Part shown: piece after piece, positions 18,266-28,019 of the stretch
Layout: every line of letters begins with the position of its first letter
Numbering within the stretch: position 1 is the stretch's first letter
NCBI RefSeq assembly: GCF_006438725.1
Contig: NZ_RCZD01000001.1
Span: 434,001-498,000 of the forward strand
From: Ewingella americana
GTDB taxonomy: Bacteria; Pseudomonadota; Gammaproteobacteria; Enterobacterales; Enterobacteriaceae
Length of the DNA stretch: 64,000 nucleotides
Reading direction: 5' to 3'
Position numbers and translations under genes: made by a program
Notes under the pieces: generated by a model
The model's input: the letters and a program-made list of their open reading frames with translations, nothing else
What the model was told of the DNA's origin: nothing
The model's database searches: none

Positions 18266-19166
18266 AATCCCGCTTCGCCAAAACGATGAGCCACCGCTGA
18301 AAGTCGTCCCCGCCCGCTACCCGCTGCGGCTGGTCGGGGCGGTGTTCTCGCTGTTTATTCTGCTGGTGATCGTCCAGTCGATTGCCACCAACCCGCGCTG
18401 GGAGTGGTCGGTATTCCGCCAGTGGTTTTTCGAGCCGGCAATTTTGCAGGGACTGGCGAAAACGCTGTTGCTGACGCTGCTCGGTACGCTGTTTGGCATT
18501 ATCTTCGGCACCGCGCTGGCGCTGGCCCGCTTGTCGAAATCTTACCTGCTGAACGCACTGGCCTGGGGTTATATCTGGCTGTTCCGCTCGCTGCCGTTGC
18601 TGCTGGTGTTGATCATTCTCTACAACTTTTCCTATCTGTACGACAGCTTGTCGTTCGGCATTCCTTTTACCTCGATTGAGTTCTTCAGCCACCCGACCGT
18701 CGATCTGCTGGATCAGTTCTCCGTCGCGGTGCTCGGCCTGTCGCTGGTGCAGTCGGCCTACACCGCCGAGATCATCCGTGGCGGTATTTTAGGGGTGGAA
18801 CACGGCCAGCACGAAGCCGCGGCGGCGCTCGGCCTGCCGGGTTACCGCCGCACGTTTCGCATTATTCTGCCGCAGGCGCTGCGGGCGATTATCCCGACCG
18901 GTTTTAACGAAGTGATAAGCCTGGCAAAAGGCACGTCGATTGTTTATGTGCTGTCGATGCCGGAGCTGTTTTACACCGTGCAGGTGATTTACAACCGGAC
19001 GCAGCAGGTGATCCCGCTGCTGATGGTGGCGGCGGTGTGGTATCTGGTCATCACCACCGTGCTGTCGGTGTTGCAGTATTACGTCGAACGTTATTTCTCA
19101 CGCGGTGCGGTGCGCGAACTTCGCCCGACGCCCATCCAACGATTTCGCCTGTGGGCGCGCGGCTAA
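18258..19166 (+). CDS. Amino acid ABC transporter permease
   Basis: A 302-residue inner membrane permease with a charged 25-residue N-terminal tail and about six hydrophobic helices. HisMQ-type marks are 'LFRSLPLLLVLIILYNFSY' and the EAA loop 'HEAAAALGLPGYRRTFRIILP'. Only one permease gene is present in this operon, so it probably acts as a homodimer. It overlaps the acetyltransferase gene by 8 bases and is 19 bases before the ATPase. Confidence 0.88.
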   Translation: MTEIPLRQNDEPPLKVVPARYPLRLVGAVFSLFILLVIVQSIATNPRWEWSVFRQWFFEPAILQGLAKTLLLTLLGTLFGIIFGTALALARLSKSYLLNALAWGYIWLFRSLPLLLVLIILYNFSYLYDSLSFGIPFTSIEFFSHPTVDLLDQFSVAVLGLSLVQSAYTAEIIRGGILGVEHGQHEAAAALGLPGYRRTFRIILPQALRAIIPTGFNEVISLAKGTSIVYVLSMPELFYTVQVIYNRTQQVIPLLMVAAVWYLVITTVLSVLQYYVERYFSRGAVRELRPTPIQRFRLWARG

Positions 19167-19185
19167 GCCGTGAAGGAGCAACCCG

Positions 19186-20037
19186 ATGTCCGAAGCCTTT
19201 GATCTGTTCGTCCCCCACCCGCCAGCCAAAACGGCGGATACCGTTTTTCTGCGCCGCCCGCAGGCCAGCAGCGCCGCGCCGGGGCGCATCGAAATCCGCC
19301 ATCTGAGCAAGCATTTCGGTGCCCATAAAGCGCTGAATGACGTCAGCCTGACGATTGAGCCCGGCACGGTGACGGTGATCCTCGGCCCGTCCGGTTCAGG
19401 GAAATCCACCCTGCTGCGCACCATTAATCACCTTGAGCGCGTCAACGAAGGGACGATTCAGATCGACGGCGATTACGTCGGCTACCGGCGCAAAGGCGAT
19501 AAGCTTTACGAGCTGAAAGAGAGCGCCATCCTGAAACAGCGCACCCACGTCGGTTATGTGTTTCAGAACTTCAATCTGTTCCCGCATATGTCGGTGCTCG
19601 ACAACATTATTGAAGCCCCCATCGTTCACCGCCTGCTGAACCGCAAACAAGCCATTGCCCGCGCCTATGAGCTGCTCGACACCGTGGGCCTGCGCGAAAA
19701 AGCCCACGCCTATCCGCGCCATCTTTCCGGCGGCCAGCAGCAGCGTATCGCCATCGCCCGCGCGCTGGCGCTCAATCCGAAAGTCATGTTATTCGACGAA
19801 CCGACCTCGGCGCTTGACCCCGAACTGGTCGGCGAGGTGCTCGACGTCATCAAGAAACTGGCCCAGTCAGGCGTCACAATGGTGGTGGTCACCCATGAAA
19901 TCGGCTTCGCCCGGCAAGTCGCCGATCAGGTGGTGTTTATGGTGGATGGGGCCGTTGTGGAGAGTGGGAGTGCGGAACAGGTACTGGAGAGACCTGTTCA
20001 TAAGAGGACCCGAAGCTTTTTAGAAAAAGTTTTATAA
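19186..20037 (+). CDS. Amino acid ABC transporter ATP-binding protein
   Basis: A 283-residue ATPase with Walker A ([13 protein letters not shown]), signature ([15 protein letters not shown]), Walker B ([14 protein letters not shown]) and switch His ([16 protein letters not shown]). About 28 residues precede the normal family start, as in the other amino acid ATPase of this window. The insertion '[20 protein letters not shown]' between Walker A and the Q-loop is common in HisP-type proteins. It is the last gene of the operon and converges with the next gene with a 6-base overlap. Confidence 0.9.
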   Translation: MSEAFDLFVPHPPAKTADTVFLRRPQASSAAPGRIEIRHLSKHFGAHKALNDVSLTIEPGTVTVILGPSGSGKSTLLRTINHLERVNEGTIQIDGDYVGYRRKGDKLYELKESAILKQRTHVGYVFQNFNLFPHMSVLDNIIEAPIVHRLLNRKQAIARAYELLDTVGLREKAHAYPRHLSGGQQQRIAIARALALNPKVMLFDEPTSALDPELVGEVLDVIKKLAQSGVTMVVVTHEIGFARQVADQVVFMVDGAVVESGSAEQVLERPVHKRTRSFLEKVL

Positions 20038-20625
20038 AAACTGGGCAGCAGCCCAATCCCCTTTCCGCAGCCGATACAGGCAATGCTCCTGCAGCCAGCT
20101 CCCCGGCCCGACTGCCGGATGGTCAAAGTTTTCATCCGGGCTAAGGATCATACCCATTCTCTGCATCAGCGCTTGTGAACGGATATTCGGCAACGCGGTG
20201 AACGCGACAATCTCATTGAGATTCAGCTGGTTAAAACCAACATTGAACGCAGCGTGGGCGGCTTCGCTGGCCAACCCTTTTCCCCAGGCTTCTGTGCAAA
20301 GACGCCAACCCATTTCCACACAGGGAGTAAACGGCAGGTTATAACCCGGCGTATGCAGGCCAAGGAAACCGATAAACTTGCCGTCATCACGGGTTTCCAG
20401 CGCCCAGATCCCCCAGCCGCGCTCGACGATAAGCCCGCTACAGCGTGCTGCCATTCCATCACTTTGTTCCCGGGTCAGCGGTGACGGGAAAAACTCCATC
20501 ACTTTTGGGTCAGCGTTCATAGCCGCAAAAGGCACAAGATCCTCTTCACGCCACTGCCGTATCAACAGGCGCGGCGTAGTGATTTCGATGATTGGGGTGA
20601 CAACGGGAACGGTAAACGCTTGCAT
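20032..20625 (-). CDS. GNAT acetyltransferase (RimJ/RimL-like)
   Basis: A 197-residue protein of the ribosomal-protein-alanine acetyltransferase-like group. It has 'PRLLIRQWREEDLVPFAAMNADPKVMEFFP' near the N-terminus, split here by normal strand and helix breaks, and the acetyl-CoA region 'WGKGLASEAAHAAFNVGF' and 'PNIRSQALMQRMGM'. The family often acetylates protein N-termini, small amines or antibiotics. The gene converges on the ABC operon and has no clear functional partner. Confidence 0.82.
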   Translation of the reverse strand: MQAFTVPVVTPIIEITTPRLLIRQWREEDLVPFAAMNADPKVMEFFPSPLTREQSDGMAARCSGLIVERGWGIWALETRDDGKFIGFLGLHTPGYNLPFTPCVEMGWRLCTEAWGKGLASEAAHAAFNVGFNQLNLNEIVAFTALPNIRSQALMQRMGMILSPDENFDHPAVGPGSWLQEHCLYRLRKGDWAAAQFL

Positions 20626-20670
20626 GTTTTCTCCTTGCTGATGGACCGGTTGTAGCTAAGAAACAGCATT

Positions 20671-21561
20671 TCAGAATACCAGATCCAGCCGGCTTAATGC
20701 CAACCACGCCAGCACCGCTCCGGTACTTTCTTGTTTGCGCTGCAGAATAGTCATGTTGGCACGCAGGTTGAAATCATGCAGCGGTTTATAGAGCAGCCCG
20801 GGTAGCGGAACCTGTTCGAAGGTGGCCGGTACCATTGCCAGCCCCTGCCCGGCTGCTGCAAGAATTAATACGCTCAGCGTGCTGGAAACGCGATGGGAGA
20901 TGTTGGGTTCGGCGCCCAGAGCCTGCCGCAGTTGAGCGAGCTGACCGGCATCAGCGGCCCCTTCGGTGGCATACACCACCAGTGGTTCTGCGGCGATCAT
21001 TCCAGTGGTCAGAAACGGCTGCGCGGCCAGCGGATGGTCAGACGCCATGGCGATCATCATCGGCCAGTCGCCAACCCGCTCGGCACTTAGCTGGTCGTCA
21101 ACATCAAACCCCATTTCCGGACAATACCCAACGTCAATCTCACCGGCCATGATCGCCTGCCCCTGCAACTGCGGCCCCATTTCGCGCAGTTCCAGTTCGA
21201 CCTGTGGATAGGCCGCGCTGAAGGTGCGCATATCCGCCAGTAACTTGCCGGTAAACACCGCGTTACCGGCAAACCCAATACGTACCCGGCCAGTTTCTCC
21301 GCGCAGGGAGCGCTGCACCAGGGTTTTGGCTCTTTCGGCCTGCGCGACAGCCAGCCCGGCTTCTCTGCGGAACAACCGCCCGGCCTCGGTCAGTTCGACT
21401 TTGCGGCTGGTACGCAGAAACAGTGACCCGCCGATCTCCTCCTCCAGCGACTTAATCTGCATGCTCAGTGCGGGCTGTACGATGTTAAGTCGCTGCGCGG
21501 CACGGCCAAAGTGCCCCTCTTCGGCTACAGTCAGAAAGTAACGCATTTGACGCAGATCCAT
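20671..21561 (-). CDS. LysR-family transcriptional regulator
   Basis: A 296-residue LysR protein. The N-terminal winged helix-turn-helix 'MRYFLTVAEEGHFGRAAQRL' and 'QPALSMQIKSLEEEIGGSLF' is followed by an effector-binding domain with 'RVRIGFAGNAVF'. It resembles the BenM/CatM-like group that acts on aromatic compounds, but the effector is unknown. It is divergent from the NTF2-like gene with 124 bases between, the usual arrangement for a LysR target. Confidence 0.88.
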   Translation of the reverse strand: MDLRQMRYFLTVAEEGHFGRAAQRLNIVQPALSMQIKSLEEEIGGSLFLRTSRKVELTEAGRLFRREAGLAVAQAERAKTLVQRSLRGETGRVRIGFAGNAVFTGKLLADMRTFSAAYPQVELELREMGPQLQGQAIMAGEIDVGYCPEMGFDVDDQLSAERVGDWPMMIAMASDHPLAAQPFLTTGMIAAEPLVVYATEGAADAGQLAQLRQALGAEPNISHRVSSTLSVLILAAAGQGLAMVPATFEQVPLPGLLYKPLHDFNLRANMTILQRKQESTGAVLAWLALSRLDLVF

Positions 21562-21685
21562 TCCGGCGATTCCATCAATTAAAATGATTAATAACTCAAT
21601 TTAAACTATTTGTTTTGATGGCTGCAAGAACCGATGCTGTGCACAGAAAAATTCAGTTACCCCGCTTTATTTCAGGAAAAACGCC

Positions 21686-22267
21686 ATGAGTAATACATTA
21701 CAAGACCGTCAGGACATCGCCGACTTAATGACTGGTTGGATCCACCGTGATTTGGCCGAGTGGAATCAGTTGCTGGAACTTTTTCATGATGACGGTGTGA
21801 TTGAAGTGACCTGGTTTGAAGGCCTGTTCAGCCAGTTCGTAGAAGGTTCGAAAAAGATGGGCGGCTCAGATTTTGCCACCAAACATTTAATCGCCTCGCC
21901 GGCCGTTACCTTTAACGGTAACCGCGCCATTGTTGAAACCAACGCCATTATTATTGGTGAAAACACTAAGCTGGGTTTGGGTTGCAACGGCCATAACCGT
22001 TTTTATGATTTGGTGGAAAAACGTGATGGCGTGTGGCGTATTGTGAAACGCCAGTCGATTTACGACATGGGCAATTTCACTTTCCCAACGGGCGTGGTTG
22101 AGATTGATAAGAGCGTGGTAGCAAAATACCCGCGTGAATACGCGGCGCTGGCCTATCTGCTGGAGAAAAGTGGTTTCCCGGTGAAACGGGTATTCGCCAC
22201 TAAATTTAGCAGCCAGGAACAAGAGATGAAGGCTGCCGGTAACCAATGGCTGGCTGAAGCGAAGTAA
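21686..22267 (+). CDS. NTF2-like/SnoaL-like protein
   Basis: A 193-residue cytoplasmic protein with the cone-shaped NTF2-like fold signature: N-terminal 'DRQDIADLMTGWIHRDLAEWNQL', an acidic 'FHDDGVIEVTW' strand and the sheet 'NRAIVETNAIIIG'. Relatives are dehydratases, isomerases or ring hydroxylase small subunits. The Asp/His pattern is compatible with enzyme activity, but the reaction is not known. It is probably controlled by the divergent LysR gene. Confidence 0.75.
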   Translation: MSNTLQDRQDIADLMTGWIHRDLAEWNQLLELFHDDGVIEVTWFEGLFSQFVEGSKKMGGSDFATKHLIASPAVTFNGNRAIVETNAIIIGENTKLGLGCNGHNRFYDLVEKRDGVWRIVKRQSIYDMGNFTFPTGVVEIDKSVVAKYPREYAALAYLLEKSGFPVKRVFATKFSSQEQEMKAAGNQWLAEAK

Positions 22268-22304
22268 TACCAACTTGCTGCATCCGCCTCAACCACTCAA
22301 GAGT

Positions 22305-22505
22305 TTATCCGTTGTCTTTCCCGGTCTTGGGGAATTCGTGGTCAGTAGGGACTTCCGGCAGGTCATCAAGAGCGGGCTGGATCCCTTCTGAGATATAATC
22401 TTTTGCCGCTTTGGCCTGTTCATGGCCTGTCGCATCCCGCACCAGGACATGTTTGATTGTGCCATCTTCCAGTACTTCACGGTGAATACCGGTAAATTCG
22501 CTCAT
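22305..22505 (-). CDS. Small acidic hypothetical protein
   Basis: A 66-residue protein rich in Glu, Asp and Lys, starting 'MSEFTGIHREVLEDGTIKH'. It has AGAGGA about 7 bases before the ATG. A longer-looking alternative frame on the same strand is Met/Cys-rich and unlikely. There is no membrane segment or recognised domain. It is convergent with the NTF2-like gene and divergent from cvrA. Confidence 0.6.
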   Translation of the reverse strand: MSEFTGIHREVLEDGTIKHVLVRDATGHEQAKAAKDYISEGIQPALDDLPEVPTDHEFPKTGKDNG

Positions 22506-22719
22506 AAGTTCCTCTTTATGCTAATCAACTGAAGCCGGATACAAGTTACCGACAATGACGTGCTCATGTTTAAGCATAGTTTTTTTCTGGAAAAACTCGA
22601 ATAACAAAAATCCGAACATTCCTTCAGCGGCAATAACCTTTTCCTGATAAATTAACGGGCTAGTCAGGAGTACACTGGCTTCCTCAGGATTTATCGGCGC
22701 ACCGACAGGAGAAGGCATT

Positions 22720-24447
22720 TTGGACGCGAGCACTATCAACACACTTTTTTTTATTGGCGCCCTGTTGGTAGCAGCAAGCATTCTGCTCAGTTCGCTCTCT
22801 TCACGCCTTGGGATCCCCATTTTGGTCATTTTCCTCGCCATCGGTATGTTGGCGGGTGTTGACGGCATTGGCGGAATTGCCTTCGATAACTATCCGGCGG
22901 CCTATCTGATCAGTAACCTGGCGCTGGCGGTGATTTTACTCGATGGGGGTATGCGCACCCGCGCCTCCTCCTTTCGCGTGGCACTCTGGCCCGCCCTGTC
23001 TCTCGCCACCGTCGGCGTACTGATCACCGCCGGGCTGACCGGTCTGGCAGCCGCCTGGCTGTTTAAAGTGGATTTGATTCAGGGCTTGCTGATTGGCGCC
23101 ATTATCGGTTCAACCGATGCTGCCGCCGTCTTTTCGCTGATTGGCGGTAAAGGTCTGAATGAGCGTGTGAGTGCGACGCTGGAGATCGAATCCGGCAGTA
23201 ATGACCCGATGGCGGTATTTCTGACCATCACGCTTATCGATATGATCGCCAAAGGCCAACACGGCCTGAGCTGGATGTTCATACTGGATGTTATTCAACA
23301 ATTCGGGCTGGGGATTGTTTTCGGTCTGGGCGGCGGCTGGCTGCTGCATAAACTGATTAATAAGATTTCACTGGCTACCGGTTTATATCCGCTGCTGGCG
23401 TTCAGCGGCGGGCTGATGGTGTACGCGCTGACGGTAGCAATGGACGGCAGCGGAATTCTGGCGGTCTATCTGTGCGGGCTGGTGTTGGGCAATATGCCGA
23501 TCCGTAACCGTCACGGCATTATGCAAACCTTCGACGGGCTGGCGTGGCTGAGCCAAATTGGCATGTTCCTGGTACTCGGCCTGCTGCTGACGCCGAGCAA
23601 TTTGCTGCCGATTGCGGCGGGTGCGCTGGCGCTCTCGGTGTGGATGATCTTCTTCGCCCGCCCGCTTTCCGTGTTCGTCGGGCTGCTGCCATTCAAGAAC
23701 TTTACCCTGCGCGAACGCTTCTTTATCTCGTGGGTCGGTTTGCGCGGCGCGGTGCCGGTGATCCTGGCGGTGTTCCCAATGATGGCCGGCATTCCACAGG
23801 CCAATCTGTACTTCAATGTCGCGTTCTTTGTGGTGTTGGTGTCGCTGTTGTTGCAGGGAACCTCGCTTGGCTATGCGGCGAAAAAAGCCCGGGTCATCGT
23901 TCCCCCTATGCCAACGCCGGTGTCGCGCGTGGGGCTGGATATCGACGTGTATAACAACTGGGAACAGTTTATTTATCAGCTTGGATCGGAGAAATGGTGC
24001 GTTGGCGCCGCGTTGCGTGATTTGAAAATGCCGCAAGAAACGCGGATCGCCGCCCTGTTTCGCGGTACTGAGATGTTGCACCCGACCGGCAGTACCCGCC
24101 TGAAAGAGGGCGATATTCTGTGTGTGATTGGGCAGGAGAAGGATTTACCGGAACTGGGTAAACTGTTCAGTGACAGCAACGCCGTGGTGCTTGACGACCG
24201 CTTCTTCGGTGACTTTATATTGCAGGCCAATGCGCCTCTTGAAGCCATTTCACAGCTCTACGGCCTGAATCTGGATGATTCCGTCGATAAGTCACTGTCA
24301 CTGGGCAACTTTGTGATTAAGCTGCTCGGGGGCGAACCGGTCATCGGCGACCATATTGAATGGGACGGCCTGACCTGGACTATCGCGGAAATGGAAGGCA
24401 AAGATGTCAGTAAAGTCGGCGTGAGAATTGTGACGCAAAAAGCCTGA
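22720..24447 (+). CDS. cvrA: K+/H+ antiporter CvrA (NhaP2)
   Basis: A 575-residue inner membrane cation/proton antiporter of the CPA1 family. The start is TTG at 22720 (GACAGGAGAAGG upstream), and the N-terminus MDAS matches the E. coli protein that I remember as MDAT. It has about twelve to thirteen helices with '[21 protein letters not shown]' and '[13 protein letters not shown]', whose Asp residues carry the exchange. They are followed by a cytoplasmic TrkA-C domain ('[21 protein letters not shown]') and a CorC-like C-terminal domain. It protects against potassium and osmotic stress. A strong terminator follows. Confidence 0.93.
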   Translation: MDASTINTLFFIGALLVAASILLSSLSSRLGIPILVIFLAIGMLAGVDGIGGIAFDNYPAAYLISNLALAVILLDGGMRTRASSFRVALWPALSLATVGVLITAGLTGLAAAWLFKVDLIQGLLIGAIIGSTDAAAVFSLIGGKGLNERVSATLEIESGSNDPMAVFLTITLIDMIAKGQHGLSWMFILDVIQQFGLGIVFGLGGGWLLHKLINKISLATGLYPLLAFSGGLMVYALTVAMDGSGILAVYLCGLVLGNMPIRNRHGIMQTFDGLAWLSQIGMFLVLGLLLTPSNLLPIAAGALALSVWMIFFARPLSVFVGLLPFKNFTLRERFFISWVGLRGAVPVILAVFPMMAGIPQANLYFNVAFFVVLVSLLLQGTSLGYAAKKARVIVPPMPTPVSRVGLDIDVYNNWEQFIYQLGSEKWCVGAALRDLKMPQETRIAALFRGTEMLHPTGSTRLKEGDILCVIGQEKDLPELGKLFSDSNAVVLDDRFFGDFILQANAPLEAISQLYGLNLDDSVDKSLSLGNFVIKLLGGEPVIGDHIEWDGLTWTIAEMEGKDVSKVGVRIVTQKA

Positions 24448-24470
24448 GAAATAGAGAAGAAGAGACATAA

Positions 24471-24507
24471 AAAAACGCCTGTCAGGTTTAACCTTGCAGG
24501 CGTTTTT
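24471..24507 (+). terminator. Bidirectional terminator between cvrA and osmE
   Basis: An 11-bp stem (24471-24481 with 24497-24507) has A residues on the left and T residues on the right. It lies between two convergent genes, so it can serve both cvrA and osmE. Confidence 0.85.
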
Positions 24508-24542
24508 ATTTTCGACGTTCAATTAAACCTTACGTCAAACCG

Positions 24543-24878
24543 TTATTGTGCAGCGGATTGCGGGTCTTTGTCGTAATCAGAACAAGACTGGTAGCCTTTA
24601 TTCATGACATGACCGGTGTCATTGAAGCTGACGAAATAGGTCTGTGCTTTACCATCACGTGGGGCAACGGCATAAGTCTGGCAAGTCCCTTTAGCATGTA
24701 CCAGCGTCGCTTCGGTTGACGGTGGTCCTGCAAGGGCGCGTACCTGAGCTTTAGTCATACCGACTTTAACGTCACTGACCACGGGCTCTTTAACGTAGCT
24801 TGCCGCACGATCGTAAGTCTGACACCCAGCAAGGACTGAAACGGCTGTAGCAACAATAATCAACATTTTCTTATTCAT
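24543..24878 (-). CDS. osmE: Osmotically inducible lipoprotein OsmE
   Basis: A 111-residue SmpA/BamE-like lipoprotein. The start at 24878 (MNKKMLI) has AGGAG upstream; the longer frame adds 44 unrelated residues. The lipobox LAGC gives lipidation at Cys18. The fold segment 'VVSDVKVGMTKAQVRALAGPPS' and 'HAKGTCQTYAV' closely resembles E. coli OsmE as I remember it. It resides in the envelope and is induced by osmotic stress in E. coli. A stress-type promoter was not resolved here. Confidence 0.9.
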   Translation of the reverse strand: MNKKMLIIVATAVSVLAGCQTYDRAASYVKEPVVSDVKVGMTKAQVRALAGPPSTEATLVHAKGTCQTYAVAPRDGKAQTYFVSFNDTGHVMNKGYQSCSDYDKDPQSAAQ

Positions 24879-25131
24879 GACTTCTTTCTCCTGAAGTGCT
24901 TTATGTCCTATTAAGCGTAGAAGAGATAAGGATTTTTTCCAGCACATATGACTTTTATTTATCAATTTCACCACAAATTCAGTTTTTTCTGATAACCAAC
25001 TGTGTCGCAAATTCCTGCCTATTTACCGGCAAATATAATGTTAACCCGCCGATTTTGTTCTATACATGAAGGTTGTAAGCCATTGAGCTTACGTGCTTCA
25101 TTTTATTTTTTTGCGACAAGGAGCCGTGCTC

Positions 25132-25734
25132 ATGCCTTTGGATCGACGCCAGTTTTGTACGCTGCTTAGTGTGGCTGCCCTGCTGCCGCTCTCCCTGTCA
25201 CTCAAAGCCCAACCCAGAGAAGTTGCCGTGGAAATTCTGCATATCGATAAACCCGACGGTGGCGTGCCCAATAACCGGCTGCCCCTGCTGATTTACCATC
25301 ATGTGATCCCGCCGCAGGTGGTGGATAATGCAGACTATCTGGAACATCTTTTTAAATCCAACGGCTGGCCGCCTCAGTGGTGCTATCCGGTTTATCCCTT
25401 CACACATTTTCACGCCAATACGCATGAAGTGTTGGGGGTGTTTTCGGGAACCGCACAGCTGCAACTCGGTGGAGAGAAAGGCAAAGTGGTACACGTCAAT
25501 GTGGGTGATGTGCTGCTGATCCCAGCCGGTGTGGGGCACAAACAGATGTCAGCCGACGAGGATTTTATGCTGGTAGGGGCATACCCGCCGGACGTGACCG
25601 CCGATCTTTGTCACGATGAGCCAAAGAAAATGGCCGGGCGGGTAAAAACTATCGAACAAGTCCCGCTACCGCTAACCGATCCGGTGACCGGTCATTCGGA
25701 AGGCAGCATGTTGTACTGGCACGGCAAGAACTGA
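25132..25734 (+). CDS. Cupin-domain protein with Tat-like signal
   Basis: A 200-residue protein. The ATG at 25132 has AAGGAG at proper distance. The N-terminus 'LDRRQFCTLLSVAALLPLSLS' is a twin-arginine type signal. The cupin part has 'HFHANTHEVLGVFSGTAQLQLGG' (motif 1 with His and Glu ligands) and 'GDVLLIPAGVGHKQM' (motif 2 with His). This predicts a metal-binding periplasmic cupin, exported folded. The substrate is unknown. It is divergent from osmE. Confidence 0.78.
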   Translation: MPLDRRQFCTLLSVAALLPLSLSLKAQPREVAVEILHIDKPDGGVPNNRLPLLIYHHVIPPQVVDNADYLEHLFKSNGWPPQWCYPVYPFTHFHANTHEVLGVFSGTAQLQLGGEKGKVVHVNVGDVLLIPAGVGHKQMSADEDFMLVGAYPPDVTADLCHDEPKKMAGRVKTIEQVPLPLTDPVTGHSEGSMLYWHGKN

Positions 25735-25738
25735 GTTT

Positions 25739-26239
25739 TCAGCGCAGCGGGCGCTGCATGACCGTGACCTGCTCGTTATCTACTTCGCGGGTTTCAACCT
25801 CCTGCCAGCCGAGACGCGCATACAAAGCTTGCTGATCTGGCGTATAGAGCCACAGTGTGTCGACATCGGTCTGACTTGCCCGCGCGATACAGGCTTTAAC
25901 CAGCGCCGAGCCGATCCCCTTACCGCGCATCGCATGGCAGGTAAACACTTCACCGAGCCAATATTTGCGCTCAGGCACATCATCAAGTTCATAACGCATA
26001 ACGCTGGCGGTGCCGGTCACCTGGTCGTTTTCATCAAAGGCGACCAGCACGAACTGGCGGCCACTGCTTGCTATGCGCTGTTCAAGACGCTGACGGATGT
26101 AGTCTTTCTGTGCCCAGTGCGGGAAATCTGACCATTCGCCATGCAAATGTTGGGTGATCACCTCAAGATATTGGGGAACATCGGCAAGGCTGGCGATTTT
26201 CACCGCACAGGCACTGGATGGGGAAGAAGTCTCAGTCAT
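25739..26239 (-). CDS. GNAT acetyltransferase
   Basis: A 166-residue GNAT protein. The acetyl-CoA loop is 'MRGKGIGSALVKACIARA' with the following 'LYTPDQQALYARLGWQEVE', and an acceptor-side segment 'KYWLGEVFTC' is present. It converges on the cupin gene with 4 bases between stops. The substrate is unknown. Confidence 0.83.
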   Translation of the reverse strand: MTETSSPSSACAVKIASLADVPQYLEVITQHLHGEWSDFPHWAQKDYIRQRLEQRIASSGRQFVLVAFDENDQVTGTASVMRYELDDVPERKYWLGEVFTCHAMRGKGIGSALVKACIARASQTDVDTLWLYTPDQQALYARLGWQEVETREVDNEQVTVMQRPLR

Positions 26240-26296
26240 GGGAAAACCGTTTTAAGCTATCAGGGGGAACTAATTTGTCGATTCCCCCCTTGGCTG

Positions 26297-27946
26297 TCAA
26301 GCCGCAGCCGGTATTTCTCCCAATCCAAATCGAGAAACCGCTTTTTCCAGTCGTTGTGACTGCGATAACAGTTGTTGTGACGAACTGGCCGCCTGCTGTG
26401 CCAGTTGGCTATTTTGTTGCGTCACTTGGGTCAGCGTAACAATACGTTCTGAAACTTCATCAATGCTCTGGCGCTGATCCTGAGACGCCTCGGCGATTTC
26501 ACTGACCAGCGTATGCAGGCCGCTGAAAAGGGTGATGATCTCATTCAGGCTTTTACTGAGAAGCGTGACTGACGTTGAACCGCGCCCAATTTGCGTCACA
26601 GACTCTTCAATAAGCAGATGAATCCCGCGCGTAGAATGGCTGCTTTTTTGCGCCAGCAGACCGATCTCTTTGGCCACCACGGCAAAACCGCGCCCGTACT
26701 GCCCGGCGTGTGCGGCCTCAATCGCCGCGTTTAAGGCCAGAATATTGGTCTGAAACGCCACGTTGTCGATTATCGCCACAATGCTGCTCATTTCCGCCGA
26801 CTGGCTGACGATCTCTTTCATCGCTGAATCTACTTTTATCATCACATCGCCACCGCTGGTCGCGACTTTCTGCGCCTGTTCTGCGCGCTGGCTGGCCTGA
26901 TGCGCGTTCTGCGCATTGTCTTTCACACGCTCGGTGAGTGACGTGATGTGATGATTTGCCGCATTAAGTTCATCGTGCTGTTTCAGTGATTGTGAAGATA
27001 ACTCTTCATTACCCTGCGCAATTTGGTTGATGTTAACCATGATTTGCGAGGAGGCATCGCGCACTTCACTGATAAGCCGTCTCAGACCGGTCTGCATTCC
27101 GCGCAGGCTTTCATTAAGCTGATGAACCTCGCTCACCCGTGAGGTTTTGCCGTCAATCTGACCAGAGAGGTCCCCCGCGGCCAGTACACCAATGTGAGCA
27201 ATCACCTGTTGCAACGGGCGAATGACCCAGCGGGTAATGCCGTGCCAGACAGCAAAGGCTATCAACGCAAGCAACCCTAGCGCCCCAAAAAAAAGTATTT
27301 TGGCCTGTGATAACGTCCCCAGTAGCCGGTCACTAAGCGACACGGCTGTCTGCTCGTTAACGCTGAGATATCGGTAGTATTTATCGCTGAAATCATCCTG
27401 AAAGGCCTGGATCGGCACATTAAAGAAAGCATCAATGGTGTTGGTTTTTTGCAAACCCTCCGACTGTTCGCGCAGGCCGTCGTAAAACATCTGATAGCTG
27501 ACTTGCAGTTCAGCCGCCGCTTTCTGTGCATCTCCCTGCAAACCTCCGGTGAGGGCCGCAAACTGCCGGAAGTATTTATCCGAGGCGACCAGCGAAGCCT
27601 GTGATGCTTCCATCAGGCTATGCCAACTGCCGTCAGAGCCGGTTTCCTTATCCTGCATGAAATAAATGCCAGCCCGGTTGAGCTTGTCGCTGGCCATCAG
27701 CAATTCCATGCGGGCTTTGTCCATGACCGCTTGCTGCTGGCGCAGACTTTCGGTGGCAATGACGTTTTGGCGGGCGTCTTGTAAAATATTGGCCAGGGTC
27801 AGGGTTGAGAAAATCTGTAACGCCGAAAACAGCGTAATGACACAAATTACCCCAAAAAGAATCCCCCGCTGGCGGGATATGAATATTGAACGGAGTGCTG
27901 TGGTTAAAATGCGTGGCAAATTAGTAAGAGGAAATGTTAATTTCAT
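26297..27946 (-). CDS. Methyl-accepting chemotaxis protein
   Basis: A 549-residue inner membrane receptor. A first membrane helix ('GILFGVICVITLFSALQIF', about residues 28-48) is followed by a four-helix periplasmic sensor of the TarH type and a second helix ('ILFFGALGLLALIAFAVW', about 218-236). Then come a HAMP domain and a signalling tip with 'NNVAFQTNILALNAAIEAA'-like sequence (here IIDNVAFQTNILALNAAIEA). The C-terminus lacks the CheR-docking NWETF pentapeptide. The ligand is unknown. Confidence 0.9.
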   Translation of the reverse strand: MKLTFPLTNLPRILTTALRSIFISRQRGILFGVICVITLFSALQIFSTLTLANILQDARQNVIATESLRQQQAVMDKARMELLMASDKLNRAGIYFMQDKETGSDGSWHSLMEASQASLVASDKYFRQFAALTGGLQGDAQKAAAELQVSYQMFYDGLREQSEGLQKTNTIDAFFNVPIQAFQDDFSDKYYRYLSVNEQTAVSLSDRLLGTLSQAKILFFGALGLLALIAFAVWHGITRWVIRPLQQVIAHIGVLAAGDLSGQIDGKTSRVSEVHQLNESLRGMQTGLRRLISEVRDASSQIMVNINQIAQGNEELSSQSLKQHDELNAANHHITSLTERVKDNAQNAHQASQRAEQAQKVATSGGDVMIKVDSAMKEIVSQSAEMSSIVAIIDNVAFQTNILALNAAIEAAHAGQYGRGFAVVAKEIGLLAQKSSHSTRGIHLLIEESVTQIGRGSTSVTLLSKSLNEIITLFSGLHTLVSEIAEASQDQRQSIDEVSERIVTLTQVTQQNSQLAQQAASSSQQLLSQSQRLEKAVSRFGLGEIPAAA

Positions 27947-28019
27947 GATTATTCTGCGTAATTTTTAATGTAAGCAGAATTTTAATCCCTGGAAATGACA
28001 TAAATATTTCAGGGATCAC

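Noticed and set aside
23383-24081. 232-residue His/Arg-rich minus-strand frame inside cvrA
   Set aside because: Shadow of cvrA; no start signal and unlikely composition.
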